From an uncultured Bacteroidales bacterium (GTDB lineage Bacteria > Bacteroidota > Bacteroidia > Bacteroidales > Paludibacteraceae): DNA of 64,000 bases. The translations under genes were made by a program, and so were the position numbers. The notes beneath the pieces are model-generated. The model was not told the DNA's origin, ran no database searches, and worked only from the letters and a program-made list of their open reading frames with translations. Positions 1 to 8,685 of this stretch are shown here, piece by piece. Numbering within the stretch: position 1 is the first letter of the stretch; each line of letters begins with the position of its first letter. Location of the stretch: NCBI GenBank assembly GCA_902782665.1, contig CACZOA010000039.1, positions 1-64,000 on the forward strand, given 5' to 3'.

Positions 1-126
1 CTCAAAGATGAAAAATTTGTGAGCGACAGTCGTGATCAAATGCTAAAATGGGTGGAAGCCTACAAAAAGTTTGAAGTGAAATACGCCCAACCCGCCTCGA
101 AAGAGGAAGAAACAGATTGCAAATGA
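1..126 (+). CDS. C-terminal end of an unidentified protein (partial)
   Basis: The frame is open from the first base and stops at TGA 124-126, giving the last 41 residues of a protein that begins outside the window. The tail is strongly charged, with an amphipathic Lys/Glu-rich stretch (DQMLKWVEAYKKFEVKY) and a final acidic segment ending DCK. I see no catalytic motif and do not recognise the family. It is followed by the palindromic repeat element at 154-290 and not by an obvious simple terminator. Confidence 0.6.
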   Translation, partial: LKDEKFVSDSRDQMLKWVEAYKKFEVKYAQPASKEEETDCK

Positions 127-153
127 ATCCAGTCAGTCGCCATTAATCATTTT

Positions 154-290
154 GGAATCGGCTATCGTCGGAGATAAAGGGTCTACGACCCTTTGTAGGG
201 GAGAACCCTTGTGGTCGCCCGCTTATGTCCGAACCCTTGTGGTCGCCCTCCTGTTTTCACCAACGGTAGCCGATTCCAACGAAGTTGGTG
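154..290. repeat. Nested palindromic/direct-repeat element
   Basis: This intergenic block is built from several repeats. The outer inverted arms GGAATCGGCTATCGT (154-168) and ACGGTAGCCGATTCC (263-277) match with one mismatch. Inside is a perfect hairpin AAAGGGTC-TAC-GACCCTTT (176-194). An 18-bp direct repeat GAACCCTTGTGGTCGCCC occurs at 203-220 and 231-248. A further inverted pair CACCAAC/GTTGGTG lies at 258-264 and 284-290. It encodes nothing visible. The composition (GC-rich in an AT-rich intergenic region) resembles dispersed non-coding repeats of the REP or MITE kind; that assignment is inference. Confidence 0.6.
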
Positions 291-341
291 TCGGGAAACG
301 ATTAATGATTAACGATTAATAATCAATCGAAATTTTTTTTG

Positions 342-349
342 TAATTTTG
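342..349 (+). promoter_or_regulatory. -7 box upstream of prfC
   Basis: TAATTTTG fits the Bacteroidota -7 consensus TAnnTTTG and lies 25 bp before the prfC start codon. The -33 region is only a poly-T stretch, so the call rests on the -7 box and position. Confidence 0.55.
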
Positions 350-374
350 CGCCGTTTAAACGAAATTTGTACAA

Positions 375-1955
375 ATGGCATTCATAGACGAAATCAAAAG
401 AAGACGTACGTTTGCGGTAATCTCGCATCCCGACGCTGGTAAAACTACACTGACTGAAAAACTGTTGCTCTTTGGTGGTGCTATCCATATCGCCGGAGCT
501 GTGAAATCAAACAAAATCAAGAAGACAGCAACGTCGGACTGGATGGAAATTGAGAAGCAGCGTGGTATCTCTGTCGCTACATCTGTGATGGCATTTGAAT
601 ACAACGGTTTCAAAATCAATATCCTTGATACTCCGGGTCACCAGGACTTCCAGGAGGATACTTTCCGTACTCTGACAGCTGTAGACAGTGTTATTATCGT
701 TGTCGACTGTGCTAAGGGAGTTGAGTCGCAGACACGTAAACTAATGAATGTCTGCCGTATGCGTAACACTCCTGTTATTGTGTTCGTCAATAAGATGGAC
801 CGTAATGGTAAGAATCCTTTCGACCTTATGGATGAGCTTGAAAAGGAACTTAATATCAAGGTTCGTCCTCTCTCTTGGCCTATCAACCAGGGTGAGAAAT
901 TCAAGGGCGTATACAACCTTTATGAGCATAGTTTGAACCTATATACTCCAAGCAAACAGACTATTTCTGAGAATGTTGCGATCGAGGATATCAATTCCAA
1001 GCAGCTTGACGATATCGTAGGAGAGCAGGATGCTATGCAGCTTCGTGAGGATCTTGAACTTTTGGATGGTGTATATCCAGAGTTTGACAGAAGTACATAC
1101 GAGGCTGGTGAAGTGGCTCCAGTGTTCTTCGGTTCAGCCTTGAACAACTTCGGTATCAAGGAGTTGCTCGACTGTTTCTGTGAAATCGCACCGTCTCCAG
1201 GAGAAATCCAGACTGAGGAGAGAATTGTCAAACCAGAGGAAGAGAAATTCTCAGGATTTGTGTTCAAAATCCACGCGAATATGGACCCTAACCACAGAAG
1301 CTGTATCGCTTTCGTGAAGGTCTGCTCTGGAAAATTCGAAAGAAACGTCAATTATAAGCATGTGAGACTTGGAAAGAACTTCAAGTTCTCAAGCCCTACT
1401 TGTTTCATGGCTCAGAAGAAGGATATAGTAGACGAAGCTTATCCAGGTGATATCGTCGGTTTGCCAGACAGTGGAGGCACATTCAAAATCGGAGACACTT
1501 TGACATCTGGAGAGACAATCCATTTCAAGGGATTGCCAAGTTTCTCTCCTGAAATGTTCAAATATATCGAGAATGATGATCCGATGAAGGCAAAACAGCT
1601 TAATAAAGGTATTGAGCAGCTTACAGACGAGGGAGTCGCTCAGGTGTTTACAAATCAGTTCAACGGACGCAAGATCATCGGTACCGTCGGAGCATTGCAG
1701 TTTGAGGTTATTCAGTACCGTCTTCTTCATGAATATAACGCGCAGTGCCGTTGGGAACCAATCTCGCTCTACAAAGCATGTTGGATTGAAAGTGATGACG
1801 CTGAGGCTCTGGACACATTCAAGAAGAGAAAATATCAGTATATGGCAAAGGATAAGGAAGGACGCGACGTATTCCTTGCAGATTCCGGCTATATCTTGCA
1901 GATGGCGCAGAGCGATTTCCCTAAGATTCGCTTCCATTTCTCATCAGAATTTTGA
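375..1955 (+). CDS. prfC: Peptide chain release factor 3 (RF3)
   Basis: This 526-residue protein is a translational GTPase that recycles RF1/RF2 from the ribosome after peptide release. The G domain is intact: G1 HPDAGKTT near residues 18-25, switch [10 protein letters not shown], and G4 NKMD. The EF-Tu-like second domain and RF3 C-terminal domain follow, and the length matches the family (about 525-530). The ATG at 375 is chosen because it lies just after a -7 box and begins the standard N-terminus ([20 protein letters not shown]). A terminator at 2003-2033 suggests a single-gene transcript. Confidence 0.97.
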   Translation: MAFIDEIKRRRTFAVISHPDAGKTTLTEKLLLFGGAIHIAGAVKSNKIKKTATSDWMEIEKQRGISVATSVMAFEYNGFKINILDTPGHQDFQEDTFRTLTAVDSVIIVVDCAKGVESQTRKLMNVCRMRNTPVIVFVNKMDRNGKNPFDLMDELEKELNIKVRPLSWPINQGEKFKGVYNLYEHSLNLYTPSKQTISENVAIEDINSKQLDDIVGEQDAMQLREDLELLDGVYPEFDRSTYEAGEVAPVFFGSALNNFGIKELLDCFCEIAPSPGEIQTEERIVKPEEEKFSGFVFKIHANMDPNHRSCIAFVKVCSGKFERNVNYKHVRLGKNFKFSSPTCFMAQKKDIVDEAYPGDIVGLPDSGGTFKIGDTLTSGETIHFKGLPSFSPEMFKYIENDDPMKAKQLNKGIEQLTDEGVAQVFTNQFNGRKIIGTVGALQFEVIQYRLLHEYNAQCRWEPISLYKACWIESDDAEALDTFKKRKYQYMAKDKEGRDVFLADSGYILQMAQSDFPKIRFHFSSEF

Positions 1956-2002
1956 TAAATGCAGTAGACGTGATTGCTCGCGTCTGCTTTATATATCTAA
2001 TT

Positions 2003-2033
2003 AGACCGGCCATGCTCTGGCTGGTCTTTTTTT
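2003..2033 (+). terminator. Rho-independent terminator of prfC
   Basis: The stem AGACCGGCCA / TGGCTGGTCT (one G-U pair) has a TGCTC loop and is followed by seven T residues. It lies 48 bp after the prfC stop. Confidence 0.85.
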
Positions 2034-2076
2034 CGTTAAAAAAGCAAAGAAACGACTTATTGACTTGCATAAAAGA

Positions 2077-2108
2077 TTTGTGAAAGTCAGCGAAAAGAAA
2101 TAAATTTG
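2077..2108 (+). promoter_or_regulatory. Promoter of lptD
   Basis: A -33 element TTTG (2077-2080) and a -7 element TAAATTTG (2101-2108) are separated by 20 bp, an ideal Bacteroidota promoter. It predicts a leader of about 25 nt before the ATG at 2139. Confidence 0.7.
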
Positions 2109-2138
2109 TAAGAAAAAGTAAGAAGAACAAGCGTAGTA

Positions 2139-4958
2139 ATGCACTACAAGATAAAGCATATATTCTGTTTGTTGTTCACAATACTATTGTTATCAAATAG
2201 TTATGGACAAAATACAGAGCCAAAAAATGACAGTATCGACAGAAAAGAGGTGACTCTATCTGCCGACACTTTGTCTTTCTCTTTACCTAAAAATGATACT
2301 TTATCGGCACAAAATGACTCTGTCGCTGTAAAAAAGAGAAAAAAACAGAAGAAAGATCCTAAAACATTTGTGTTCGAACCAAGTAAGGATGCTATTGAGA
2401 GTGAAATCACCTATTCGGCTTCCGATTCAATCGTGTTTATAGGTGGAGGAGACGCATATCTTTATGGAAAGGCCTCTATCAATTATCAGACACTTGAGCT
2501 AAAGAGTGACAATATCAGTCTGGATATTGAGAACAGCACTGTCAAGGCTCGTGGAAAGAAAGACAGTACGGGAGCATTGGTAGAGACACCGATATTCAAG
2601 GACGGTCCTGACGAATATGAGAGTGAGAGTATGGATTATAATTACAAGTCGGGCAAGGGATTGATCCGAGGTGTGATTACTCAGCAACAGGACGGATATA
2701 TCACAAGTGATAAGGCAAGAAAGAATCCAGACAACACTTTCTTGATGAAAGATGGTAAGTATACCACTTGTGACAATCATGAAAATCCACATTTCTATCT
2801 AAATTTGACTAAGGCTAAGGTCGTTCCGAAGAATTGTGTCGTTACAGGTCCTGCTTATTTTGTGTTGCTTGATGTGCCGATTCCAGTGGTGATTCCATTT
2901 GCCTATTTCCCATTCTCAAGTGCTTATAAGTCAGGTCTTTTGATGCCAACATTCGGTGAGGATTCGCGTCAGGGATTCTATTTGCGTAATGGTGGTTACT
3001 ATTTCGCTATCAATGATTATGTGGATTTGGCGGTCCGTGGAGATATCTACACGAAAGGATCTTGGGGTGTGAACGGAACATCTCGTTATATCAGACGATA
3101 CAAACATAGCGGTAACTTGTTGTTCAGTTATCAGGTGACTGGATCGGGAGAGAAGGGAATGCCGAACTATACTGAGATGAAGGATATGAAGATCCGTTGG
3201 ACACACAAGCAGGATGCTAAGGCTAATCCGTTCAGCACGTTCTCTGCAAGTGTCAACTATTCAACGTCTGCCTACAACAAGAATAATACACGTTCATACT
3301 ATAATGCCTCGTCATACGCTGAAAACAACAAATCCAGCAGTATCAACTTCGCATATCAGTTCCCAGAGAGTGTATTCTCTTTGCAGACCAACTTGACAAT
3401 CAACCAAAGACAGAGTGACTCAACATTGTCGATCACATTCCCGTCTTTGACAGTCAGTATGAACCGTATATATCCTTTCCAGAGAAAAGTGATGGTCGGA
3501 AGCAAGAAATGGTATGAAAAGATATATTTCAACTATAATTTCAATGCTGACAACAGCGTTTCGATGAAACAGGATAAGCTGATGTGGAGTTCTGAAATTC
3601 AGACTGCTGACGATTTCTTCACTGATTTGGAAGCTTCTCACAGATTGTCGTTCGGAGCATCATACAATATTTTCAAGTATTTGGTTTTGAGTCCAAACAT
3701 TTCTTATAATGAGAAATGGTATCATAAGACCCAGGATTTCAGTTGGAATGAGAATCTTGCAAAGGTCGACACTGCATATCATTATGGTTTGTTCTTCAGA
3801 AACGAATTTTCTGCAAGTGTGAATTTGAATACTACGTTGTATGGATTCTACAAGCCGTTGAAATGGATGGGCGGAAAGAAAATTGCGGCCATTCGACACA
3901 TGTGTGTGCCAACGGTTGGTTTCTCATACAGACCTGATTTTGATCACATGATCACTCCGTTCCCAGGCATGAGAGATCCGTATTACGGCTCGTATATCCG
4001 TCCTGTTGAAGGAATGGAGTTGTCCGACGTGAAACCTATAGACTACGCAAGAATGCGAGGCGGTGGCACACGTTCAAATGGTCCGAGTGGTAATGTTAAT
4101 CTGTCGTTGAGCAACAATGTTGAGATGAAAGTCCGTACAGACAGGGATACCACTGGCTATAAGAAGATTTCATTGATTGATAATTTGTCGTTGAGCACAA
4201 GTTATAATGTGTTTGCGGATTCGTTGAATTGGTCTGATATCAGTGCAAATGTGCGATTCAAACTGCCAGGAAACACGACATTCAGCGTCAATAGCCGTTG
4301 GACTCCTTACACATACCAGTTGAATGATTATGGTAGCCCGACAAGAGTGGATGTCACAGAGATGGAGAAAAACCACCGTCTTGCCAGAATGACAAATGCG
4401 TCGACAAGCTTGCACTATAATTTTAACAACAACACATTTAAGAAGAAAAAGCAGGAAGACCAGATCAAGGGTGAGCCCACAAGCAGCGACGAATATGAGG
4501 ATACAGATCCGGATGTGCTTGACAAACAGGGGCCAAGACGTCTAAGGGATAAAAAGAAAGATAAATCAAAGAAGGACGACGAGGGATATGAGGCATTCTC
4601 TTTGCCATGGAGCTTTAATATCAGTGCGTCGGTCTCTTATGGAGATAAAAAGTTTAATAAGGAGAGACTGACATACGATCAGGATTGGTCTTGTATGTTG
4701 AATTTCTCAGGAAGTTTCACATTCACTCGCAATTGGAGTTTCAATTATAGCTCTGGTTACGATGTGATCAGAAAAGAGATCAGTTATACGACTTGTGGAA
4801 TATCACGATCACTTCACTGTTGGAGCGCGTCTCTCAACTTGGTGCCATTCGGATACAACCAGTCGTTCAACTTCACTATCCACGCAAATTCTTCATTGCT
4901 TCAGGATTTGAAGTATGAGAAGAGCAGTTCTCCAAGCGATCATCCATCTTGGTATTGA
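2139..4958 (+). CDS. lptD: LPS-assembly outer membrane protein LptD (Bacteroidota type)
   Basis: This 939-residue protein has a signal peptide (hydrophobic core about residues 8-22, ending SYGQ). A Ser/Asp/Lys-rich linker follows, then an OstA-like periplasmic beta-jellyroll region (about 90-240, with ASDSIVFIGGGDAYLYGKA) and a long beta-barrel rich in alternating aromatic residues. LptD inserts lipopolysaccharide in the outer leaflet of the outer membrane. A charged Lys/Asp-rich insertion lies around residues 765-825 (KKKKQEDQ, KKDKSKKDD) and is probably an exposed loop. The motif order and length match the putative LptD of Bacteroidales. The gene is probably transcribed together with the small DUF1294 gene that starts 8 bp after its stop. 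Confidence 0.88.
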   Translation: MHYKIKHIFCLLFTILLLSNSYGQNTEPKNDSIDRKEVTLSADTLSFSLPKNDTLSAQNDSVAVKKRKKQKKDPKTFVFEPSKDAIESEITYSASDSIVFIGGGDAYLYGKASINYQTLELKSDNISLDIENSTVKARGKKDSTGALVETPIFKDGPDEYESESMDYNYKSGKGLIRGVITQQQDGYITSDKARKNPDNTFLMKDGKYTTCDNHENPHFYLNLTKAKVVPKNCVVTGPAYFVLLDVPIPVVIPFAYFPFSSAYKSGLLMPTFGEDSRQGFYLRNGGYYFAINDYVDLAVRGDIYTKGSWGVNGTSRYIRRYKHSGNLLFSYQVTGSGEKGMPNYTEMKDMKIRWTHKQDAKANPFSTFSASVNYSTSAYNKNNTRSYYNASSYAENNKSSSINFAYQFPESVFSLQTNLTINQRQSDSTLSITFPSLTVSMNRIYPFQRKVMVGSKKWYEKIYFNYNFNADNSVSMKQDKLMWSSEIQTADDFFTDLEASHRLSFGASYNIFKYLVLSPNISYNEKWYHKTQDFSWNENLAKVDTAYHYGLFFRNEFSASVNLNTTLYGFYKPLKWMGGKKIAAIRHMCVPTVGFSYRPDFDHMITPFPGMRDPYYGSYIRPVEGMELSDVKPIDYARMRGGGTRSNGPSGNVNLSLSNNVEMKVRTDRDTTGYKKISLIDNLSLSTSYNVFADSLNWSDISANVRFKLPGNTTFSVNSRWTPYTYQLNDYGSPTRVDVTEMEKNHRLARMTNASTSLHYNFNNNTFKKKKQEDQIKGEPTSSDEYEDTDPDVLDKQGPRRLRDKKKDKSKKDDEGYEAFSLPWSFNISASVSYGDKKFNKERLTYDQDWSCMLNFSGSFTFTRNWSFNYSSGYDVIRKEISYTTCGISRSLHCWSASLNLVPFGYNQSFNFTIHANSSLLQDLKYEKSSSPSDHPSWY

Positions 4959-4966
4959 TTTTGACA

Positions 4967-5233
4967 ATGAATATACTTTATATTTATTTAGCGGTCATCA
5001 ATGTTGTCGCATTTGCCGCTTATGGCATAGACAAATGGAAGGCAAAAAATGCGAAATGGCGTACTCCAGAAGCGACGTTGATTATGTTTGCGGCGATTGG
5101 AGGTGCATTGGGTGCGTATGCCGGCATGAAATGTTTCCGTCATAAGACACAGCATAAGAAATTTACGATCCTAGTTCCTTTGTTTTTGATTGTATGGATA
5201 GTAGGGCTGGGGTGGATGATGATGCAATCCTAA
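4967..5233 (+). CDS. DUF1294 family small membrane protein
   Basis: This 88-residue protein has two hydrophobic segments near its ends and the DUF1294 signature: AAYGIDKWKAKNAKWRTPEA, followed by GGALGAYAGMKCFRHKTQHKKF. The function of the family is unknown; it is predicted to sit in the inner membrane. The ATG at 4967 lies 8 bp after the lptD stop. An in-frame TTG at 4949 would overlap lptD and add six residues, so I prefer the ATG. A terminator follows at 5241-5266. Confidence 0.85.
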   Translation: MNILYIYLAVINVVAFAAYGIDKWKAKNAKWRTPEATLIMFAAIGGALGAYAGMKCFRHKTQHKKFTILVPLFLIVWIVGLGWMMMQS

Positions 5234-5240
5234 ATTTATA

Positions 5241-5266
5241 TGGAAGACAAGTGCTTCCATTTTTTT
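5241..5266 (+). terminator. Terminator after the lptD/DUF1294 pair
   Basis: The stem TGGAAG / CTTCCA with a 7-nt loop is followed by seven T residues, directly after the DUF1294 stop codon. Confidence 0.75.
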
Positions 5267-5422
5267 GTTTGTTAAGACGTGTCTGAGTCGTATAAATTGA
5301 AAAAGGACACTAATCCTTAATATTTTTCATCTTTAACTATAGAATCAGCCAAAACATATAAGGATAGTATTCTTTTTGTACGATATTTGGCTATTTCTGT
5401 AAAAATATTCCGTAGGAATTTC

Positions 5423-5430
5423 TATCTTTG
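5423..5430 (+). promoter_or_regulatory. -7 box upstream of glyA
   Basis: TATCTTTG matches TAnnTTTG, 30 bp before the ATG at 5461. Its presence shows that a longer reading frame starting with TTG at 5428 is not the real start. No clear -33 partner is at the right distance. The rest of 5268-5422 is AT-rich with nothing else recognisable. Confidence 0.55.
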
Positions 5431-5460
5431 CAAAAAATTACAACAATATCATCAAGAGTT

Positions 5461-6741
5461 ATGGTAAGAGATACAGAGATTTTCGACATTATCGAGAAAG
5501 AGCATCAGCGTCAGCTTAAGGGAATTGAGCTAATTGCTTCTGAAAACTTCGTTAGTGATCAGGTGATGCAGGCAATGGGAAGTTATCTAACAAACAAATA
5601 TGCCGAGGGTTACATCGGACACCGTCACTATGGAGGTTGCGAGGTAGTCGACATGAGCGAAGGCTTGGCAATCGAACGTCTTTGTAAGCTTTACGGCGCT
5701 GAGTACGCTAACGTACAGCCACACTCAGGAGCTCAGGCTAATGGAGCTGTTCTTCTTGCTGTACTTAACCCTGGTGACAAGTTCATGGGCTTGGATTTGG
5801 CTCACGGTGGTCACCTTTCTCACGGATCTTTGGTTAATACATCTGGTTTGATCTACAAGCCAGTTCCTTACTTCTTGAACAAAGAGACTGGTCGTGTTGA
5901 TTACGACGAGATGGAGAAGATCGCAAAGGCAGAGCGTCCTAAGTTGATCATCGGTGGTGGTTCTGCTTATTCACGTGAGTGGGATTACGCACGTATGCGT
6001 AAGATCGCAGACGAGGTAGGCGCACTTCTTATGATTGATATGGCTCACCCAGCTGGTCTTATCGCTGCTGGTTTGCTTGACAATCCATTGAAATATGCAC
6101 ATATCGTGACATCTACTACACATAAGACACTTCGTGGACCACGTGGTGGTATCATCTTGCTAGGTAAGGATTTCGATAATCCTTGGGGTAAGGTTACAAA
6201 GAAGGGTGTCATCCGTAAGATGTCTTCAATTTTGAATTCAGCAGTGTTCCCTGGTATGCAGGGTGGTCCGCTTGAGCACGTTATCGCTGCTAAGGCAGTT
6301 GCTTTCGGTGAGGCACTTCAGCCAGAGTTCAAGACATATCAGGCACAGGTAAAGAAGAATGCAGCTGTTATGGCTCAGGCATTCGTAGATAAGGGTTACG
6401 CAGTTGTATCTGGAGGTACAGACAACCACTCAATGTTGATCGACCTTCGTCCTAAGTTCCCTGAATTGACTGGTAAGATGGCTGAGACAGCTCTAGTTGC
6501 TGCTGACATCACTACAAACATGAACATGGTGCCATTCGACACTCGTTCAGCATTCCAGACTTCAGGTCTTCGTTTCGGTACTCCTGCTATCACAACTCGT
6601 GGTGCTAAGGAGGATATGATGGTTGAAATCGTAGAGATGATCGACACGGTTCTTTCAAATCCAGAGAGCGATGCAAACATCAAGGCTGTTCGTGAGAAGG
6701 TAAATAGCATGATGGCTAATTATCCTTTGTTCGCTTGGTAA
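5461..6741 (+). CDS. glyA: Serine hydroxymethyltransferase
   Basis: This 426-residue PLP enzyme interconverts serine and glycine with tetrahydrofolate. It has the family blocks [45 protein letters not shown] and [13 protein letters not shown], with the PLP-binding Lys at about residue 222. The ATG at 5461 gives the usual Bacteroidales length and N-terminus. One block is unusual: the near-invariant GYPGKRYYGGCE reads [12 protein letters not shown], keeping the last Tyr but changing Pro, Lys and the first Tyr. Codon use is typical of a highly expressed gene. A strong terminator follows. Confidence 0.96.
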   Translation: MVRDTEIFDIIEKEHQRQLKGIELIASENFVSDQVMQAMGSYLTNKYAEGYIGHRHYGGCEVVDMSEGLAIERLCKLYGAEYANVQPHSGAQANGAVLLAVLNPGDKFMGLDLAHGGHLSHGSLVNTSGLIYKPVPYFLNKETGRVDYDEMEKIAKAERPKLIIGGGSAYSREWDYARMRKIADEVGALLMIDMAHPAGLIAAGLLDNPLKYAHIVTSTTHKTLRGPRGGIILLGKDFDNPWGKVTKKGVIRKMSSILNSAVFPGMQGGPLEHVIAAKAVAFGEALQPEFKTYQAQVKKNAAVMAQAFVDKGYAVVSGGTDNHSMLIDLRPKFPELTGKMAETALVAADITTNMNMVPFDTRSAFQTSGLRFGTPAITTRGAKEDMMVEIVEMIDTVLSNPESDANIKAVREKVNSMMANYPLFAW

Positions 6742-6764
6742 TCTAAGCATAAAGCAAAAATATA

Positions 6765-6797
6765 AGGCAAACGGAGTTCGCTCTGTTTGCCTTTTTT
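6765..6797 (+). terminator. Terminator of glyA
   Basis: A 12-bp stem AGGCAAACGGAG / CTCTGTTTGCCT (one G-U pair) with a TTCG tetraloop is followed by a T run. It is one of the clearest intrinsic terminators in the window. Confidence 0.9.
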
Positions 6798-6862
6798 GTT
6801 TGATTGAAAAAAATGAATGATTGTGTAGCCGTACAGTGAGACCCTGTTTCGTAAAAAAGCAT

Positions 6863-6870
6863 TATCTTTG
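6863..6870 (+). promoter_or_regulatory. -7 box upstream of the LOG-family gene
   Basis: TATCTTTG matches the Bacteroidota -7 consensus and lies about 105 bp before the ATG at 6975. The -33 element is not clear. Confidence 0.45.
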
Positions 6871-6974
6871 TATTCCAACTGATTTAATGGCTGTTAGATA
6901 ATATACCCGATAGAGATATTCCGAATAGGGTATTCGATGCCTTTGATTTTAGTTTCTGAAATTTGAAATTTATT

Positions 6975-7508
6975 ATGATAAAAAGTGTTTGCGTGTATGG
7001 AGGATCAAACTCCAATTCTTCTGCCAAATATTCTGATGAAGCATTCCATGTGGGAGTGACTCTTGCCAAACTTGGAATCACTGTCTATTATGGGGGCGGT
7101 GCTTGTGGCGTGATGGGATCTCTTGCTGACGGAGTGATGAGTGTAGGTGGCACAATAAAGGGTGTTATTCCTCAATTTATGGTGGAGCGAGGATGGGCCT
7201 ACGATAAAGTGGAGCATATTGTGGTGGAAGACATGCATATTCGTAAGAAGACGATGCTTGATCTGGCTGATATGGCGATAGCATTGCCTGGAAGTAACGG
7301 CACGTTTGAGGAGGTGTTGGAAGCCATAACCTGGCGTCAACTTGGATTGTTTAGTGGCAAGGTCGTGATCTACAACAGCTATGGCTATTACGACAATATG
7401 ATACAGATGTTCAGAAAGGCAACAGAGGATGGCTTTATGAATGTCGGTGTGGATTTCTTTACTGTCGCCGATAATATTGAAAATATGACCTCTTTAATTG
7501 AAAAATAA
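6975..7508 (+). CDS. LOG-family (TIGR00730) Rossmann-fold nucleotide phosphoribohydrolase-like protein
   Basis: This 177-residue protein belongs to the family of lysine-decarboxylase-like (LOG) proteins, which cleave nucleoside monophosphates to base and ribose 5-phosphate. Visible blocks are VCVYGGSNSNSS, YYGGGACGVMG and ALPGSNGTFEEVLEAITWRQLG. The family signature PGGxGTxxE is altered to PGSNGTFEE, so the second Gly is Ser; the catalytic Glu remains. The ATG at 6975 is chosen over an in-frame TTG at 6963 because it begins the canonical N-terminus. The gene ends 6 bp before ribD and probably shares its transcript. Confidence 0.85.
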   Translation: MIKSVCVYGGSNSNSSAKYSDEAFHVGVTLAKLGITVYYGGGACGVMGSLADGVMSVGGTIKGVIPQFMVERGWAYDKVEHIVVEDMHIRKKTMLDLADMAIALPGSNGTFEEVLEAITWRQLGLFSGKVVIYNSYGYYDNMIQMFRKATEDGFMNVGVDFFTVADNIENMTSLIEK

Positions 7509-7514
7509 AGACAT

Positions 7515-8564
7515 ATGACTCTCGACGAAATATATATGAAGCGATGCTTCCAACTTGCAGAATGTGGAATAGGTCATGCCGCACCAAATCCGATGGTTGG
7601 AGCTGTGATCGTTTGCGACGGTGAAATCATAGGCGAAGGTTATCATCGTAAGTGTGGCGGACCACATGCGGAAGTCAATGCGGTGGCATCAGTAGCTGAT
7701 AAAACGAAACTTTCGCGAAGCACTATGTATGTAAGTCTTGAACCGTGTGCCCATTGGGGAAAGACTCCTCCTTGTGCAGAACTGATTATCAAACACCATA
7801 TTCCTAAGGTCGTGATATGCAATGTGGACCCGTTCCCTAAAGTAGACGGTAGGGGTGTGCAGATGTTGCAGGATGCTGGTATAGAAGTGAAGACGGGAGT
7901 GTTGGCAGATGAAGGATGGCATCTCAACCGTCGTTTTTTCACATTCCATTCCAAGCGTCGCCCTTATATCATATTGAAGTGGGCAGAGAGCGCAGACGGA
8001 TTTGTCGCTGGGAAAAATGGCAGACAGATATCAATATCTACTCCGGAAACGTTGAGATACGTCCATAAAATGCGTGCGGAAGAGTCTGGCATTCTCGTCG
8101 GCACACAGACAGCCTTGAATGATAATCCTAGTCTTACAGTACGTCATTGGAGTGGCGAAAACCCAACACGAATAATTCTTGACAGAAACCTTATTGTGCC
8201 GGTCGTCAACAAATGTTTTTCTTTGGATGCCAAGACAATCGTCATATCTGGGAAGGAAGACAATGGCAATTATCCATCCAATGTGAAGATTGCCACTTTG
8301 CCATATGACTCAAATGGAGTGATGATGGATGCTTTGATGAAATATCTGTATGAGTCAAACATACAATCGCTAATTGTGGAAGGAGGAACAAAAACGTTGC
8401 AGTCGTTCGTAGATGCAGGGTTGTGGGATGAGGCTAGGGTGGAGAAGAATCCACGTCTGCTCATAAAAGAAGGCATAGAATCTCCTGATTTGAATTCGTC
8501 TCCTGATAAGATAGAAAGTATAGATGGAAATGTAATCGTTTATTACAGAAACCAGAATGGTTGA
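7515..8564 (+). CDS. ribD: Riboflavin biosynthesis deaminase/reductase RibD
   Basis: This 349-residue bifunctional enzyme catalyses the deamination and side-chain reduction steps that follow GTP cyclohydrolase II in riboflavin synthesis. The N-terminal cytidine-deaminase-like domain (about 1-145) has the zinc motifs GGPHAEVNAV and EPCAHWGKTPPC. The C-terminal reductase domain (about 150-345) has RPYIILKWAESADGF and SLIVEGGTKTLQSF. The length is normal. It lies 6 bp after the LOG-family gene and is followed by a terminator. Confidence 0.96.
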   Translation: MTLDEIYMKRCFQLAECGIGHAAPNPMVGAVIVCDGEIIGEGYHRKCGGPHAEVNAVASVADKTKLSRSTMYVSLEPCAHWGKTPPCAELIIKHHIPKVVICNVDPFPKVDGRGVQMLQDAGIEVKTGVLADEGWHLNRRFFTFHSKRRPYIILKWAESADGFVAGKNGRQISISTPETLRYVHKMRAEESGILVGTQTALNDNPSLTVRHWSGENPTRIILDRNLIVPVVNKCFSLDAKTIVISGKEDNGNYPSNVKIATLPYDSNGVMMDALMKYLYESNIQSLIVEGGTKTLQSFVDAGLWDEARVEKNPRLLIKEGIESPDLNSSPDKIESIDGNVIVYYRNQNG

Positions 8565-8590
8565 TAAACAAAGACGTATGTTTTGATATG

Positions 8591-8619
8591 AAGGCATCAC
8601 ATTTAAGTGTTGCCTTTTT
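8591..8619 (+). terminator. Terminator of the LOG-ribD operon
   Basis: The stem AAGGCATCAC / GTGTTGCCTT (one mismatch) with a 7-nt loop runs into TTTTT. It lies between the convergent ribD and GH5 genes. Confidence 0.7.
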
Positions 8620-8685
8620 CTATTTAAAAAGCAATGAGCTCAGCTTCTCACGAAACCAAGCCCATTATCATGAAAAACCTTACTA

